Part shown: in pieces, positions 43,060-50,888 of the stretch
How the letters are laid out: every line of letters begins with the position of its first letter
Numbering within the stretch: the first letter of the stretch is position 1
Assembly: GCA_948527295.1 (NCBI GenBank)
Contig: CAOSWK010000002.1
Span: forward strand, 157,868 to 221,867
Direction: 5' to 3'
DNA: 64,000 nt
Source: an uncultured Eubacteriales bacterium
GTDB lineage: Bacteria > Bacillota > Clostridia > Oscillospirales > Acutalibacteraceae
Translations under genes and position numbers: made by a program
The notes under the pieces: generated by a model
Told to the model about the DNA's origin: nothing
What the model saw: only the letters and a program-made list of their open reading frames with translations
The model's database searches: none

Positions 43060-43557
43060 ATGTTGACTGCTTGCAAAGGTGGAAGCTATTATAATGACAA
43101 AGAGATTGCATTAAATACCCCTTATAGCTGACAGGGATGAGATGGAAATGTTCTAGGCGACGGCAAAGCCTAAGGTGTAGAAGTTGGAAAGTTAGATGGA
43201 TGTCACCAGATGTCTATTGCTGAGCTTGAAAATGGCTGTGACTGTGTGGTCAATTTTTCAATTGATGGAAAAGCGACATTGGTTTTGGTTGGCCCGAGTT
43301 TGAATGTAAAAGTTTTAAAGAAAGTAACCGCTCAAAGTGGGGACTGCTATAATGGTAACATAGGCGTGCGCTTTGTTAAAGGGCGCAATGCAATCAAGAT
43401 TGTTTGGAGAAATTGCAGTGAAAGCTTTAAAATTTTTCAGCAAGATGGGCTGTTTAAATATGATGATAGCGTTGAAGGGACGAATCTGGATATGAATAGC
43501 GGCCTTGGCAGCATGTTTGGAGAGAATTTCTCGGTCGGTTCTAAGGCAAATGCTTAA
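43060..43557 (+). pseudogene. Lipoprotein-like gene, N-terminus lost and interrupted by stops
   Basis: One continuous frame reads MLTACKGGSYYNDKEIALNT, TGA, QG, TGA, DGNVLGDGKA, TAA, GVEVGKLDGCHQ, then a long open part (MSIAELENGCDCVVNFSIDG onward) to 43557. LTAC at the start looks like the end of a lipobox, whose signal helix would have stood where tRNA-Gly now ends. The 115-residue open part starting at 43210 has no ribosome site of its own. I read it as a decayed extracytoplasmic beta-rich domain; three stops in one frame argue against recoding. Confidence 0.6.
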
Positions 43558-43578
43558 ATGTTTTGACTTTCCTTTTTT

Positions 43579-43652
43579 GGCGCCATAGCCAAGTGGTAAG
43601 GCATGGGTCTGCAAAACCCTGATCCCCAGTTCAAATCTGGGTGGCGCCTCCA
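43579..43652 (+). tRNA. tRNA-Cys (GCA)
   Basis: Acceptor GGCGCCA/TGGCGCC, anticodon GCA in CTGCAAA, encoded CCA. Confidence 0.97.
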
Positions 43653-43658
43653 GGTTGT

Positions 43659-43682
43659 GCCCTCTTGTTTTTGCAAGGGGGC
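43659..43682 (+). terminator. Hairpin after tRNA-Cys
   Basis: GCCCTCTTG / CAAGGGGGC, 9-pair stem with a 6-base T-rich loop; only a weak T run follows. Confidence 0.55.
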
Positions 43683-43714
43683 TGCTTAATTGATTAAATG
43701 AAGGAGTAGTTGTG

Positions 43715-44119
43715 ATGGTTATTGAAAAGACTTATATCATGCTGAAGCCCGACTGTATCAAGCGCGGCTTGATGGGTGAGGTAATTTCTAGAATAGAAAA
43801 AAAGGGGTACAAAATTGTAGACGCAAAGATGATGCGCCTTGATGAAACGGTTCTTCGTGAGCACTATGCTCATATTGTTGATAAGCCATTTTTTCCAGAG
43901 ATTGTTGAATATATGACTTCGGGACCAGTTTTGGCGATGATTGTTGAGGGTGAAAGTGCGGTAAGGGGTATGCGAATTTTGATGGGCGCTACTAAATTTG
44001 AGGAAGCTGCTGCTGGCACTATTCGCGGGGATTTTGCCTTTTGCACGACGGAAAATCTTATCCATGGCTCCGACTCTGCCGAGAATGCAGAGATCGAAAT
44101 AAACAGATTTTTCAAATAA
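43715..44119 (+). CDS. ndk: Nucleoside diphosphate kinase
   Basis: Balances NTP pools by phosphate transfer through an active-site histidine. 134 residues: EKTYIMLKPDCIKRGLMGEV, the KPF helix region (HIVDKPFFPEIVEYMTSGPV), and the catalytic NLIHGSDSAENA. ATG chosen over the adjacent upstream GTG because of its spacing from AAGGAG. Confidence 0.95.
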   Translation: MVIEKTYIMLKPDCIKRGLMGEVISRIEKKGYKIVDAKMMRLDETVLREHYAHIVDKPFFPEIVEYMTSGPVLAMIVEGESAVRGMRILMGATKFEEAAAGTIRGDFAFCTTENLIHGSDSAENAEIEINRFFK

Positions 44120-44139
44120 AATATAGACGCTAAAAAGAT

Positions 44140-44176
44140 ACGACACTGCGCCCAATGGGTGGCAGTGCCGTTTTTA
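44140..44176. terminator. Terminator after ndk, possibly bidirectional
   Basis: ACGACACTGC / GCAGTGCCGT arms with an inner CCC/GGG pairing, followed by TTTTTAATT. It also abuts the end of the minus-strand tfoX relic. Confidence 0.8.
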
Positions 44177-44415
44177 ATTATAAAGATCATTGTACACCGA
44201 GTTAAGTAAGCGCCTCAAGGATTCTTTGTTGTCAACATCTTCTACCAAAAGCAATTTTTTTGGCGCCCTTATAGGGCTCATCGTAAACTAGCTTTTGCAT
44301 TAGTAATTTTGCAGATTTGAACGGCTTTAAAAGCAGCCGGTCGTCATATATGCCACCGATGATTTTGCCAAAGTTGCTCTAGCACGAAATTTAAATAATC
44401 TTTGCTCGATGGCAT
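44174..44415 (-). pseudogene. TfoX N-terminal-domain protein, broken
   Basis: Three pieces in different minus-strand frames add up to a TfoX-N protein: PSSKDYLNFVLEQL, then GKIIGGIYDDRLLLKPFKSA and YDEPYKGAKK, then LLLVEDVDNKESLRRLLNSV. Between the first two about 20 residues (the usual MMGEY region) are missing; the last join is a frameshift. Not functional. TfoX-like proteins relate to competence regulation, though these short clostridial forms are uncharacterised. Confidence 0.8.
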
Positions 44416-44441
44416 AGGTTTCAAGTTCCTCTTTTGCAAAA

Positions 44442-46235
44442 TCAGTCTTTGACATTTAGGCTAATTGACAATTCATCCAGCTGCTCGGGGCTAACTTTAT
44501 TTGGCGAACCAGACATTAGCTCGGCAGAGCTTGCAACCTTCGGAAACGCGATAACGTCGCGGATACTTTTGCAGTTTAGCATAAGCATAACGAGCCGATC
44601 TAGCCCAAAAGCCAAGCCGCCATGCGGTGGGGCGCCGTACTTGAAGGCATCTATTAAAAACCCGAACCTTTGCTCAGCCTCTTCTTTAGAGAATCCCAAC
44701 ACGTTGAGCATCTTTTGCTGTAACTCTGGGTTGTTGATTCTGATAGACCCGCCACCGATTTCGTTTCCGTTAAGCACTAAGTCATAAGCTTTAGCATGGG
44801 CGTTCTGCGGCTCCAAATCTAATTTTGCAAGGTCCTCATCCCGCGGAGCGGTGAACGGGTGATGCTTAGCCACATATCTGTTTTCATCCTTGCTGAATTC
44901 AAGAAGCGGAAAGTCCGTTACCCACAGCAAATTCGGCTCGCTTTCGTCAATCATGCCGAACCTGCGAGCAATTTCACATCGAAGCGCGCCCAAACTCTCC
45001 AAAACAGTTTGAGTGTCGTCACCTGCCACTATAAAGATAACGTCGTCATTTTGCGCATTAACTGCATTTCTTATTGATGAACTCTCGGAATCGGACAAAA
45101 ATTTTTCATAAGAAGAGCTAGAAGTCGCGTCCGCGTTGAGTTTCGTCCAAGCAAGCCCCTTTGCGCCATAGTCTTTAAGCCATTCTGTTAGCTTGTCGAT
45201 TTCCTTTCGCGGCAGTTTAGATGCAACGCCTTTTGCATTTATCGCCCGCACAGAGCCACTGCTGGATATAGCGCCAGAGAATATCTTAAATTCACAATTT
45301 TTCAATATTTCGCTCAAGTCCACAAGTTCCATTCCAAAGCGCAGGTCGGGCTTGTCGGAACCAAACCGTGTCATCGCTTCGGCATAGGTTAGCCTTTTTA
45401 ACGGGGTTTGGATCTCTTTGCCAAGTATCTCTTTAAAGACTTTTTTTATGAAGCCCTCTGTTATGAGCATCACATCGTCGGCCTCCACGAACGACATCTC
45501 GAGGTCAATTTGCGTGAATTCTGGCTGCCTGTCGGCGCGCAAGTCCTCGTCCCTGAAGCAGCGCGCAATTTGAAAATACCGATCGAACCCGGCCAGCATT
45601 ATTAACTGCTTGTACAGCTGCGGCGACTGCGGCAGCGCGAAAAAGTTGCCCGGAAAGATCCGCGAAGGCACCAAATAGTCGCGCGCGCCCTCCGGGGTTG
45701 ACTTTATGAGCATGGGCGTCTCCACTTCAATAAAGCCGTTTTTGTCAAAAAAATCGCGAGCAATCTTAACGATCTTGTGCCGAGCAATGATTTTATCCTG
45801 CACGTCCGGCCGGCGCAGGTCCAGGTACCTATATTTCAAGCGAAGTTCTTCATTCGCATTGGAATTTTCTAAAATCTCAAACGGAGGAGTATCTGCCTCC
45901 GACAATACTCGCAATTCCGTGACTTCGATTTCGATCTCACCAGTTTTTATCTGCATGTTTTTAGAAGATCGCTCTCTTACCACGCCTCTTGCAGCCAAAA
46001 CGAATTCCGCCCGCACCGCAAAGGCCTTTTTGAAGATTTCAGGCTCAGTCTCGTCGCTAAAAGCCAACTGAACAATCCCCGTCCTGTCGCGCAAATCCAC
46101 AAAAATAAGATGTCCCAAATCTCGCTGACGCTGCACCCAGCCGCAAACCGCCACCTCTTTGCCAACGTCATTTATCGAAAAATCGCCGCAATAATTCGTC
46201 CGCCGAAAATTTTTCATACTCTCACTCATCGTCAT
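44442..46235 (-). CDS. aspS: Aspartyl-tRNA synthetase
   Basis: Class II synthetase, 597 residues from the ATG after AAAGAGGTGGGA (an ATG two codons later is also possible). N-terminal OB-fold anticodon domain (VAVCGWVQRQRDLGHLIFVD), motif 2 FRDEDLRADRQPEFTQIDLE, the bacterial GAD insertion, and motif 3 GLAFGLDRLVMLM. No hisS precedes it, unlike many Firmicutes, and no T-box leader is seen. Confidence 0.95.
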   Translation of the reverse strand: MTMSESMKNFRRTNYCGDFSINDVGKEVAVCGWVQRQRDLGHLIFVDLRDRTGIVQLAFSDETEPEIFKKAFAVRAEFVLAARGVVRERSSKNMQIKTGEIEIEVTELRVLSEADTPPFEILENSNANEELRLKYRYLDLRRPDVQDKIIARHKIVKIARDFFDKNGFIEVETPMLIKSTPEGARDYLVPSRIFPGNFFALPQSPQLYKQLIMLAGFDRYFQIARCFRDEDLRADRQPEFTQIDLEMSFVEADDVMLITEGFIKKVFKEILGKEIQTPLKRLTYAEAMTRFGSDKPDLRFGMELVDLSEILKNCEFKIFSGAISSSGSVRAINAKGVASKLPRKEIDKLTEWLKDYGAKGLAWTKLNADATSSSSYEKFLSDSESSSIRNAVNAQNDDVIFIVAGDDTQTVLESLGALRCEIARRFGMIDESEPNLLWVTDFPLLEFSKDENRYVAKHHPFTAPRDEDLAKLDLEPQNAHAKAYDLVLNGNEIGGGSIRINNPELQQKMLNVLGFSKEEAEQRFGFLIDAFKYGAPPHGGLAFGLDRLVMLMLNCKSIRDVIAFPKVASSAELMSGSPNKVSPEQLDELSISLNVKD

Positions 46236-46251
46236 TCCCACCTCTTTAAAT

Positions 46252-46280
46252 ATAATACCCCAATAATCGACATAAGTAAA
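46252..46280 (-). promoter_or_regulatory. Promoter of aspS
   Basis: Minus-strand TTTACT and TATTAT with a 17-base spacer, ending 17 bases before the start codon, so the mRNA leader is very short. Confidence 0.6.
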
Positions 46281-46404
46281 GTCCCCGCCATTGCGGCGAC
46301 GAGCGCCCAAACGAAAAAGAAAAATACTTATCATCCCCAAAACAAAGCCAAAAACAGAGATAATAAGTATTAAAGTATATCTAGAAACGCCTACTTTGCG
46401 GGAA

Positions 46405-47877
46405 TTATTGAGTCTCGCCCTTGTCTTCGGCTAATGTGACCGGAATCTCTAGCATGGAGTGCTCCTCGTTGCGGAGAACGGACAGCCGATAAACCGAAAC
46501 ATCAACGGTGTCGCCGGGTTTGTGGTTGGCGAGTTCATTGTGCAAGTCCGCAGTCGTTTTCGTGGTCACGCCGCCAAACTTAATAATGATATCCCCAGCC
46601 TTCAAGCCGCTTGTTTCGGCGCAGCTACCCTCGACAATCCTTGAAATCAGCAGCCCCTGCGGAACATCATTCAATTGAGCCTCGTAAACGGACAAAGCCC
46701 TCACGACAACGCCCATCTTGACGCGGCCAGAAACGTATCCATTTTTAATAAGCTCGCTGACAACGGTAGTGACGGTGTTGCTAGGGATGGCGAGCCCCAT
46801 GGCTTCGTAATCGGTAAGCTTCATTCTGTTAATACCGATGACCTGGCCGTACATGTTAAGCAGAGCGCCTCCGGAATTGCCCGGATTAATCGCAGCGTCG
46901 GTCTGAATATACTTAACGGTCGAAGTAGTGTTCTTGCTTGCGTCCGGGATAATAGAGGCGATGTCGCGGTTGAGCGCAGATATAACGCCCCGAGTCAAAG
47001 AATTCGAAAACTCCAACCCGCCCGGATTCCCAATAGCAAGGACGCTTGCACCAACAGCCAATTGATCCGAGTTCCCAAACTCCGCGGCCTTAAGGCCAGA
47101 AGCGTCTATCTTTAAAACAGCGATGTCGGTCCGCTGGTCAAAACCAACGATTTTTGCAGCAAATTCCTTGCGGTCGCTCGTAACCACGCTAACGTTGTAC
47201 TTGTTGCTATGCCCGATAACATGCGAATTCGTAACAACGTAGCCGTCCTCGCTAATGATTATGCCGCTCCCTTGCCGAGAGAGTGACGAAATCAGGCCGG
47301 CAGACGGGTCATAAGCAACAACGCCCACTATAGACGGAGCAATCTCCAAGTAAATTTGTTCGGCGCTTTTCGCGTCGGCACTTTCGGGAATATCGTTCGT
47401 ATGAATGACCACAGAACTGCCATTGGAACCGCCCAAATTAGAAGTGAGCGAGCGAAATCTAGCGTCGTTCTTCAAAAAAGTGGCCAAAAGAGAGGCGCCA
47501 AAAATCAGAAACATAGCTCCCAGAATGATGGCAGAGGTTATCAAAAAGACCTTCAAGCCTCTATCCATCTTGTTTTTGGGAGGATTATTATTAACAAAAG
47601 CAGGTGACGACGGCTGACTCCCGGCCGTCTTTTGACTGCTATTGCCGCCATTGCTAGTGCCACTGCGATTATCTTTGCTGCTTTTGCCGCTACTGCTGCT
47701 TGAATAATGAGAATTAGCGGTAGAAACCCGAATCTTCTCTGGGTCGTAGCTATAAGAAGGCGTATCCGACCAGGATATCACATTTTTATCCGCATTATGG
47801 CCCTCATCTTTATCCAAACCGCCCGAACCACCGCGGTTATCGCTAAAAAGGTTGTTGTCATCGTATTTATCGCTCAT
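46405..47877 (-). CDS. htrA: HtrA/DegP-like membrane serine protease with PDZ domain
   Basis: Envelope quality-control protease. 490 residues from the ATG after TGGGAGGTTTG. Order: a Ser/Asn-rich cytoplasmic N-terminus (about 110), one transmembrane helix (VFLITSAIILGAMFLIFGAS), trypsin-like domain with His in VVTNSHVIG, Asp in RTDIAVLKID and Ser in NPGNSGGALLN, then one PDZ domain (RIVEGSCAETSGLKAGDIII). All three catalytic residues are present. Confidence 0.94.
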   Translation of the reverse strand: MSDKYDDNNLFSDNRGGSGGLDKDEGHNADKNVISWSDTPSYSYDPEKIRVSTANSHYSSSSSGKSSKDNRSGTSNGGNSSQKTAGSQPSSPAFVNNNPPKNKMDRGLKVFLITSAIILGAMFLIFGASLLATFLKNDARFRSLTSNLGGSNGSSVVIHTNDIPESADAKSAEQIYLEIAPSIVGVVAYDPSAGLISSLSRQGSGIIISEDGYVVTNSHVIGHSNKYNVSVVTSDRKEFAAKIVGFDQRTDIAVLKIDASGLKAAEFGNSDQLAVGASVLAIGNPGGLEFSNSLTRGVISALNRDIASIIPDASKNTTSTVKYIQTDAAINPGNSGGALLNMYGQVIGINRMKLTDYEAMGLAIPSNTVTTVVSELIKNGYVSGRVKMGVVVRALSVYEAQLNDVPQGLLISRIVEGSCAETSGLKAGDIIIKFGGVTTKTTADLHNELANHKPGDTVDVSVYRLSVLRNEEHSMLEIPVTLAEDKGETQ

Positions 47878-48093
47878 AAAAAGCAAACCTCCCACACGCA
47901 AACGTTAAAAGCTAGTTTAATTATACTACGATGTGCCCGTCAAATAAACCATAATTTTGAAATTTTTGTGAAATTATAAAAACAAAATGAGCGGATTTTA
48001 ATTTTTTACACGGGCTTGGCGAGCAAAATTTTAACAAAAAAATTCACATAAAATAAAAAAATATAGAGATAATAAAGGAAAAGGAGTGATATA

Positions 48094-48450
48094 GTGGAAT
48101 ATGTAAAAGCGTTTGTGGTTGGCGGACTGATCTGCGTTGTGGGGCAAATTCTGATTGACAAGACGAATCTGACGCCAGCCAAGATATTGGTTTTGTTTGT
48201 AACCCTAGGCGTAGCGCTGACTGCAGTGGGAGTATATGAGCCGCTTGTAGAATTTGCGGGGGCTGGGGCCACCGTACCCTTGACCGGCTTTGGCTACACC
48301 ATGGCAAAAGGGGTTTTGGAGCTTGTAAAAGAAAAGGGCTTTTTGGGCATTTTCATAGGCGGACTCAGCGCCAGTGCGGCCGGGATTGCTGCTGCAATCT
48401 TTTTTGGGTACGTTGCAGCGCTTGTTTCGAAGTCTAGCGACAAAAACTAG
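48094..48450 (+). CDS. spoVAE: Stage V sporulation protein AE
   Basis: Membrane part of the SpoVA channel that moves dipicolinic acid in and out of spores. 118 residues: AFVVGGLICVVGQILIDKTN, then LVEFAGAGATVPLTGFGYTMAKGV and AAGIAAAIFFGYVAAL. GTG start after AAAAGGAGTGATA. The usual partners spoVAC and spoVAD are not adjacent, so the operon is split here. Confidence 0.92.
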   Translation: MEYVKAFVVGGLICVVGQILIDKTNLTPAKILVLFVTLGVALTAVGVYEPLVEFAGAGATVPLTGFGYTMAKGVLELVKEKGFLGIFIGGLSASAAGIAAAIFFGYVAALVSKSSDKN

Positions 48451-48555
48451 GCTTAAAATGTAAAAATTCTGAGCGTGAAAACGTTCACAAATAATGTTGA
48501 TGCAAAGCCGAAAATTTGACTATAAAGGACAAAGATGGAGGTATTGAGTGTAAAA

Positions 48556-49095
48556 ATGAAAGCGACAGGAATCGTGAGAAGGATAGATGACTTGGGCCGG
48601 GTGGTGATTCCAAAGGAGATCCGCAGAACGCTGCGCATTCGGGAGGGCGACCCGCTAGAAATATTCACCGACACAGAGGGCGGCGTCATATTCAAAAAGT
48701 ACTCGCCGGTGGGGGAGCTCTCGCAATTTGCCACGACTTATGCCGATGTATTGGCGCACACATCGAATTTTCCAACCGTAATCTGCGACAGAGACCACGT
48801 GGTGGCGGTTTCGGGACTGCCTAAAAAAGAGTACCTAGAAAGAAGGATAACCTCGGCACTGGAGGACCTAATGGAGTCGCGGCGCAGCTATGTTTTTACG
48901 AAGGAGGCCGAAACGACGGTGACTCCGATTGAGGGCATGGACAAAAAAGCCGCAGTGATCTTCCCGATAATAGTTGCGGGGGACGTAACAGGCGCCGTCA
49001 CGCTGCTGCAAAACGATGCAAACACTATCCCAGGCGACACAGAGACAAAATTAACCCAAGCCGCAGCCGAATTTTTGGGCAAACAAATGGAATAA
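48556..49095 (+). CDS. spoVT: SpoVT, AbrB-type sporulation regulator
   Basis: Forespore transcription factor. 179 residues from the ATG giving the canonical MKATGIVRRIDDLGRVVIPK (AbrB swapped-hairpin domain), followed by a GAF-like domain (TVICDRDHVVAVSGLPKKEY ... IIVAGDVTGAVTLL). An upstream ATG at 48535 overlaps the GGAGG site and is rejected. A small palindrome GTGAA-AACG-TTCAC at about 48475 lies upstream. Confidence 0.93.
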   Translation: MKATGIVRRIDDLGRVVIPKEIRRTLRIREGDPLEIFTDTEGGVIFKKYSPVGELSQFATTYADVLAHTSNFPTVICDRDHVVAVSGLPKKEYLERRITSALEDLMESRRSYVFTKEAETTVTPIEGMDKKAAVIFPIIVAGDVTGAVTLLQNDANTIPGDTETKLTQAAAEFLGKQME

Positions 49096-49141
49096 TCCGC
49101 AGCAAACCTGGCAGGATTATTGTTTAAAATATGTAAAAAAG

Positions 49142-49190
49142 AAATACTGCCCGAGCCGCGAAGTCGCGAACAGTTTCGGACAGTATTTTA
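49142..49190. terminator. Bidirectional terminator between spoVT and the Cys-rich gene
   Basis: AAATACTG / CAGTATTT outer arms with an inner GC-rich stem (CGCGAAGTCGCG), flanked by A and T runs. A second stem, AATAATCC / GGATTATT, lies at 49091-49121. Confidence 0.8.
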
Positions 49191-49210
49191 ATTGCACTAT
49201 TTTGTACTTG

Positions 49211-50080
49211 CTAATTGCCACAAACGTTGCTGCAGCCGCATCCACAGCCAGCGCTGCCAGAATTATCGTTGTTTGTTTCGGTTGAGCGCGGTGGGAAGAA
49301 CTCGTCGGTAGGGAATTCCAGGCGATTAAAGAGCTCGCAAGGGTTATCTGCAGTAGTAACGCACTCTTTTTCTGGGATGCAGAAGTCGTACGACGGCACT
49401 AGCATCTGGACGTTGCGCTCTAGCTGGACTATCGTAAACATGCCGAGCGTAACAAACACGGCGTTTGAGTTGTTTCTGAGCTGGAACTCTCCGCCAAATT
49501 TTTTACATATACATTCTGGAATATGGCAGCCGATGTCGCAGCTGTCGTGATTATCGCAGCAAACCTTTGCCGAAAGTCCGATTGGTTCTGCCACTTGAAC
49601 TGTAGCTTTGGGCAAATTTCTGACCGGAGAAGAGTTTAAGTCGATGTCGTCGTAGCAGGCGCCAGAATTAAAGACCTTGACCTTACCCTCGCTACCAAAC
49701 AATATCACTTTTTTGGAGTACACCGAAAGCCCCGTCACGTTAACCGGGCAAGCCGCCGGCGACAAGAACACATCCAAGTTTACCTCAAAGAAGAACGTCA
49801 TATCGACAGAGTAGAATCCTTTGTTAAACGGCACCGGATCGATGTCGACGTAGACAGTTAAAACCTCTGCATTTTTGATGCGCGCAGTGCAGGCCTGATC
49901 AATTACATGCTGGCCGGCCTCGGTAAAGTATACACGCAAGTCCTGAAGACAGTCTTTATCTGCACAAGAGTCGTAAACCCTGAATGCATCGATGCAGACG
50001 GCTTCTCTAAAACTCCCCGAAGAGCTACCGTTGGCGCAGTTTTGAGAGTTTGCTGTTGCTGAAAAAAGATTTTCTGACAT
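49211..50080 (-). CDS. Conserved Cys-rich clostridial protein of unknown function
   Basis: 289 residues, no signal peptide. Conserved-looking blocks are SFREAVCIDAFRVYDSCADK, NKGFYSVDMTFFFEV, LPKATVQVAEPIGLSAKVC and YDFCIPEKECV. About 19 cysteines, many in pairs, and a C-terminal GCGCGCSNVCGN tail suggest metal binding or disulfide cross-linking. Near-identical layouts occur in clostridial spore formers; with spoVT next door a spore-coat role is possible, but this is inference. Confidence 0.6.
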   Translation of the reverse strand: MSENLFSATANSQNCANGSSSGSFREAVCIDAFRVYDSCADKDCLQDLRVYFTEAGQHVIDQACTARIKNAEVLTVYVDIDPVPFNKGFYSVDMTFFFEVNLDVFLSPAACPVNVTGLSVYSKKVILFGSEGKVKVFNSGACYDDIDLNSSPVRNLPKATVQVAEPIGLSAKVCCDNHDSCDIGCHIPECICKKFGGEFQLRNNSNAVFVTLGMFTIVQLERNVQMLVPSYDFCIPEKECVTTADNPCELFNRLEFPTDEFFPPRSTETNNDNSGSAGCGCGCSNVCGN

Positions 50081-50235
50081 AATAAAAAGCCTCCATTCAG
50101 ATGATGAACTATGTTTTCAATACATATTATGTGATTTGAAACGATGTGTTACAAAAATTTATGAAATGCTGAGGCTAGTCAAAGTGAAAGTGTATGATTT
50201 GTTTGCACCCAACAAAGGCGATCTGGCCGCGTTGC

Positions 50236-50265
50236 TTGACATTATGGCCAAAATTAATATATAAT
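50236..50265 (+). promoter_or_regulatory. Promoter of the pseudokinase operon
   Basis: TTGACA and TATAAT with an 18-base spacer, 40 bases before the gene at 50306. Confidence 0.75.
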
Positions 50266-50305
50266 CAAACTTAGCAGGGGGAGTTTTTATTATAAGGAGA
50301 TTTTT

Positions 50306-50872
50306 ATGTGGAGTTTGCGCAGGATGAGTGAAAAAGTCGCGGTGAATTGCGGTTCAAGTTTGGCAGAAAAAGAAATTTCCTTAAACGAAAATGAAAATGC
50401 AAAAGAAAATTCCCCCACATACAAAATATATTCTCTGCAGGATTTATATGACCTGACCAGCGTAAAAAATGGCGATAATATCGATTTGGCGGCGAGTTTG
50501 ATTTATAATGCCAAAAAAGTGACGATTATTATAGCTGGGAAAAATGAGGATAATATAAGAAATTTGCTTGCTGAGATAGCAAAGTCCTTTGAGGCGCTGG
50601 AGATAAATGTGCTTATTTTTGACAATGAAGATATTTCTAAATTAGAAAAAAACGACGTTGTAATTAAGATAAATCTAAGTGACAACGTAGATGACAAACT
50701 TTTTAATCGAGGGCTAGATCTAAAGATTATAAATATTTATTTGGACAAAAGCAGCGATCATGTTGGGCACGGCGTAAATTTGTATGGTTTGAACTTAAAG
50801 AATATTAACCGGTTGCTGTCTGTTGAAGTCCTTTTAAAATGCGTGTATTTAGGGGTTTTAGCCAAAATTTGA
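50306..50872 (+). CDS. Protein of unknown function upstream of the pseudokinase
   Basis: 188 residues after AAGGAGATTTTT. Residues 60-150 alternate strands and helices (AKKVTIIIAGKNEDNIRNLL, LEINVLIFDNEDISKLEKND, LDLKIINIYLDKSSDHVGHG), like a degenerate SIS or Rossmann sugar-isomerase fold. No catalytic motif is visible. It is 16 bases ahead of the pseudokinase gene and probably co-expressed. Confidence 0.6.
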   Translation: MWSLRRMSEKVAVNCGSSLAEKEISLNENENAKENSPTYKIYSLQDLYDLTSVKNGDNIDLAASLIYNAKKVTIIIAGKNEDNIRNLLAEIAKSFEALEINVLIFDNEDISKLEKNDVVIKINLSDNVDDKLFNRGLDLKIINIYLDKSSDHVGHGVNLYGLNLKNINRLLSVEVLLKCVYLGVLAKI

Positions 50873-50888
50873 CCGCACGGAGGCCAAA

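Noticed and set aside
43060..43210. Selenocysteine or stop-codon read-through in the lipoprotein-like frame
   Set aside because: Besides two TGA codons there is an in-frame TAA, and no SECIS-like hairpin was apparent. Decay is simpler.
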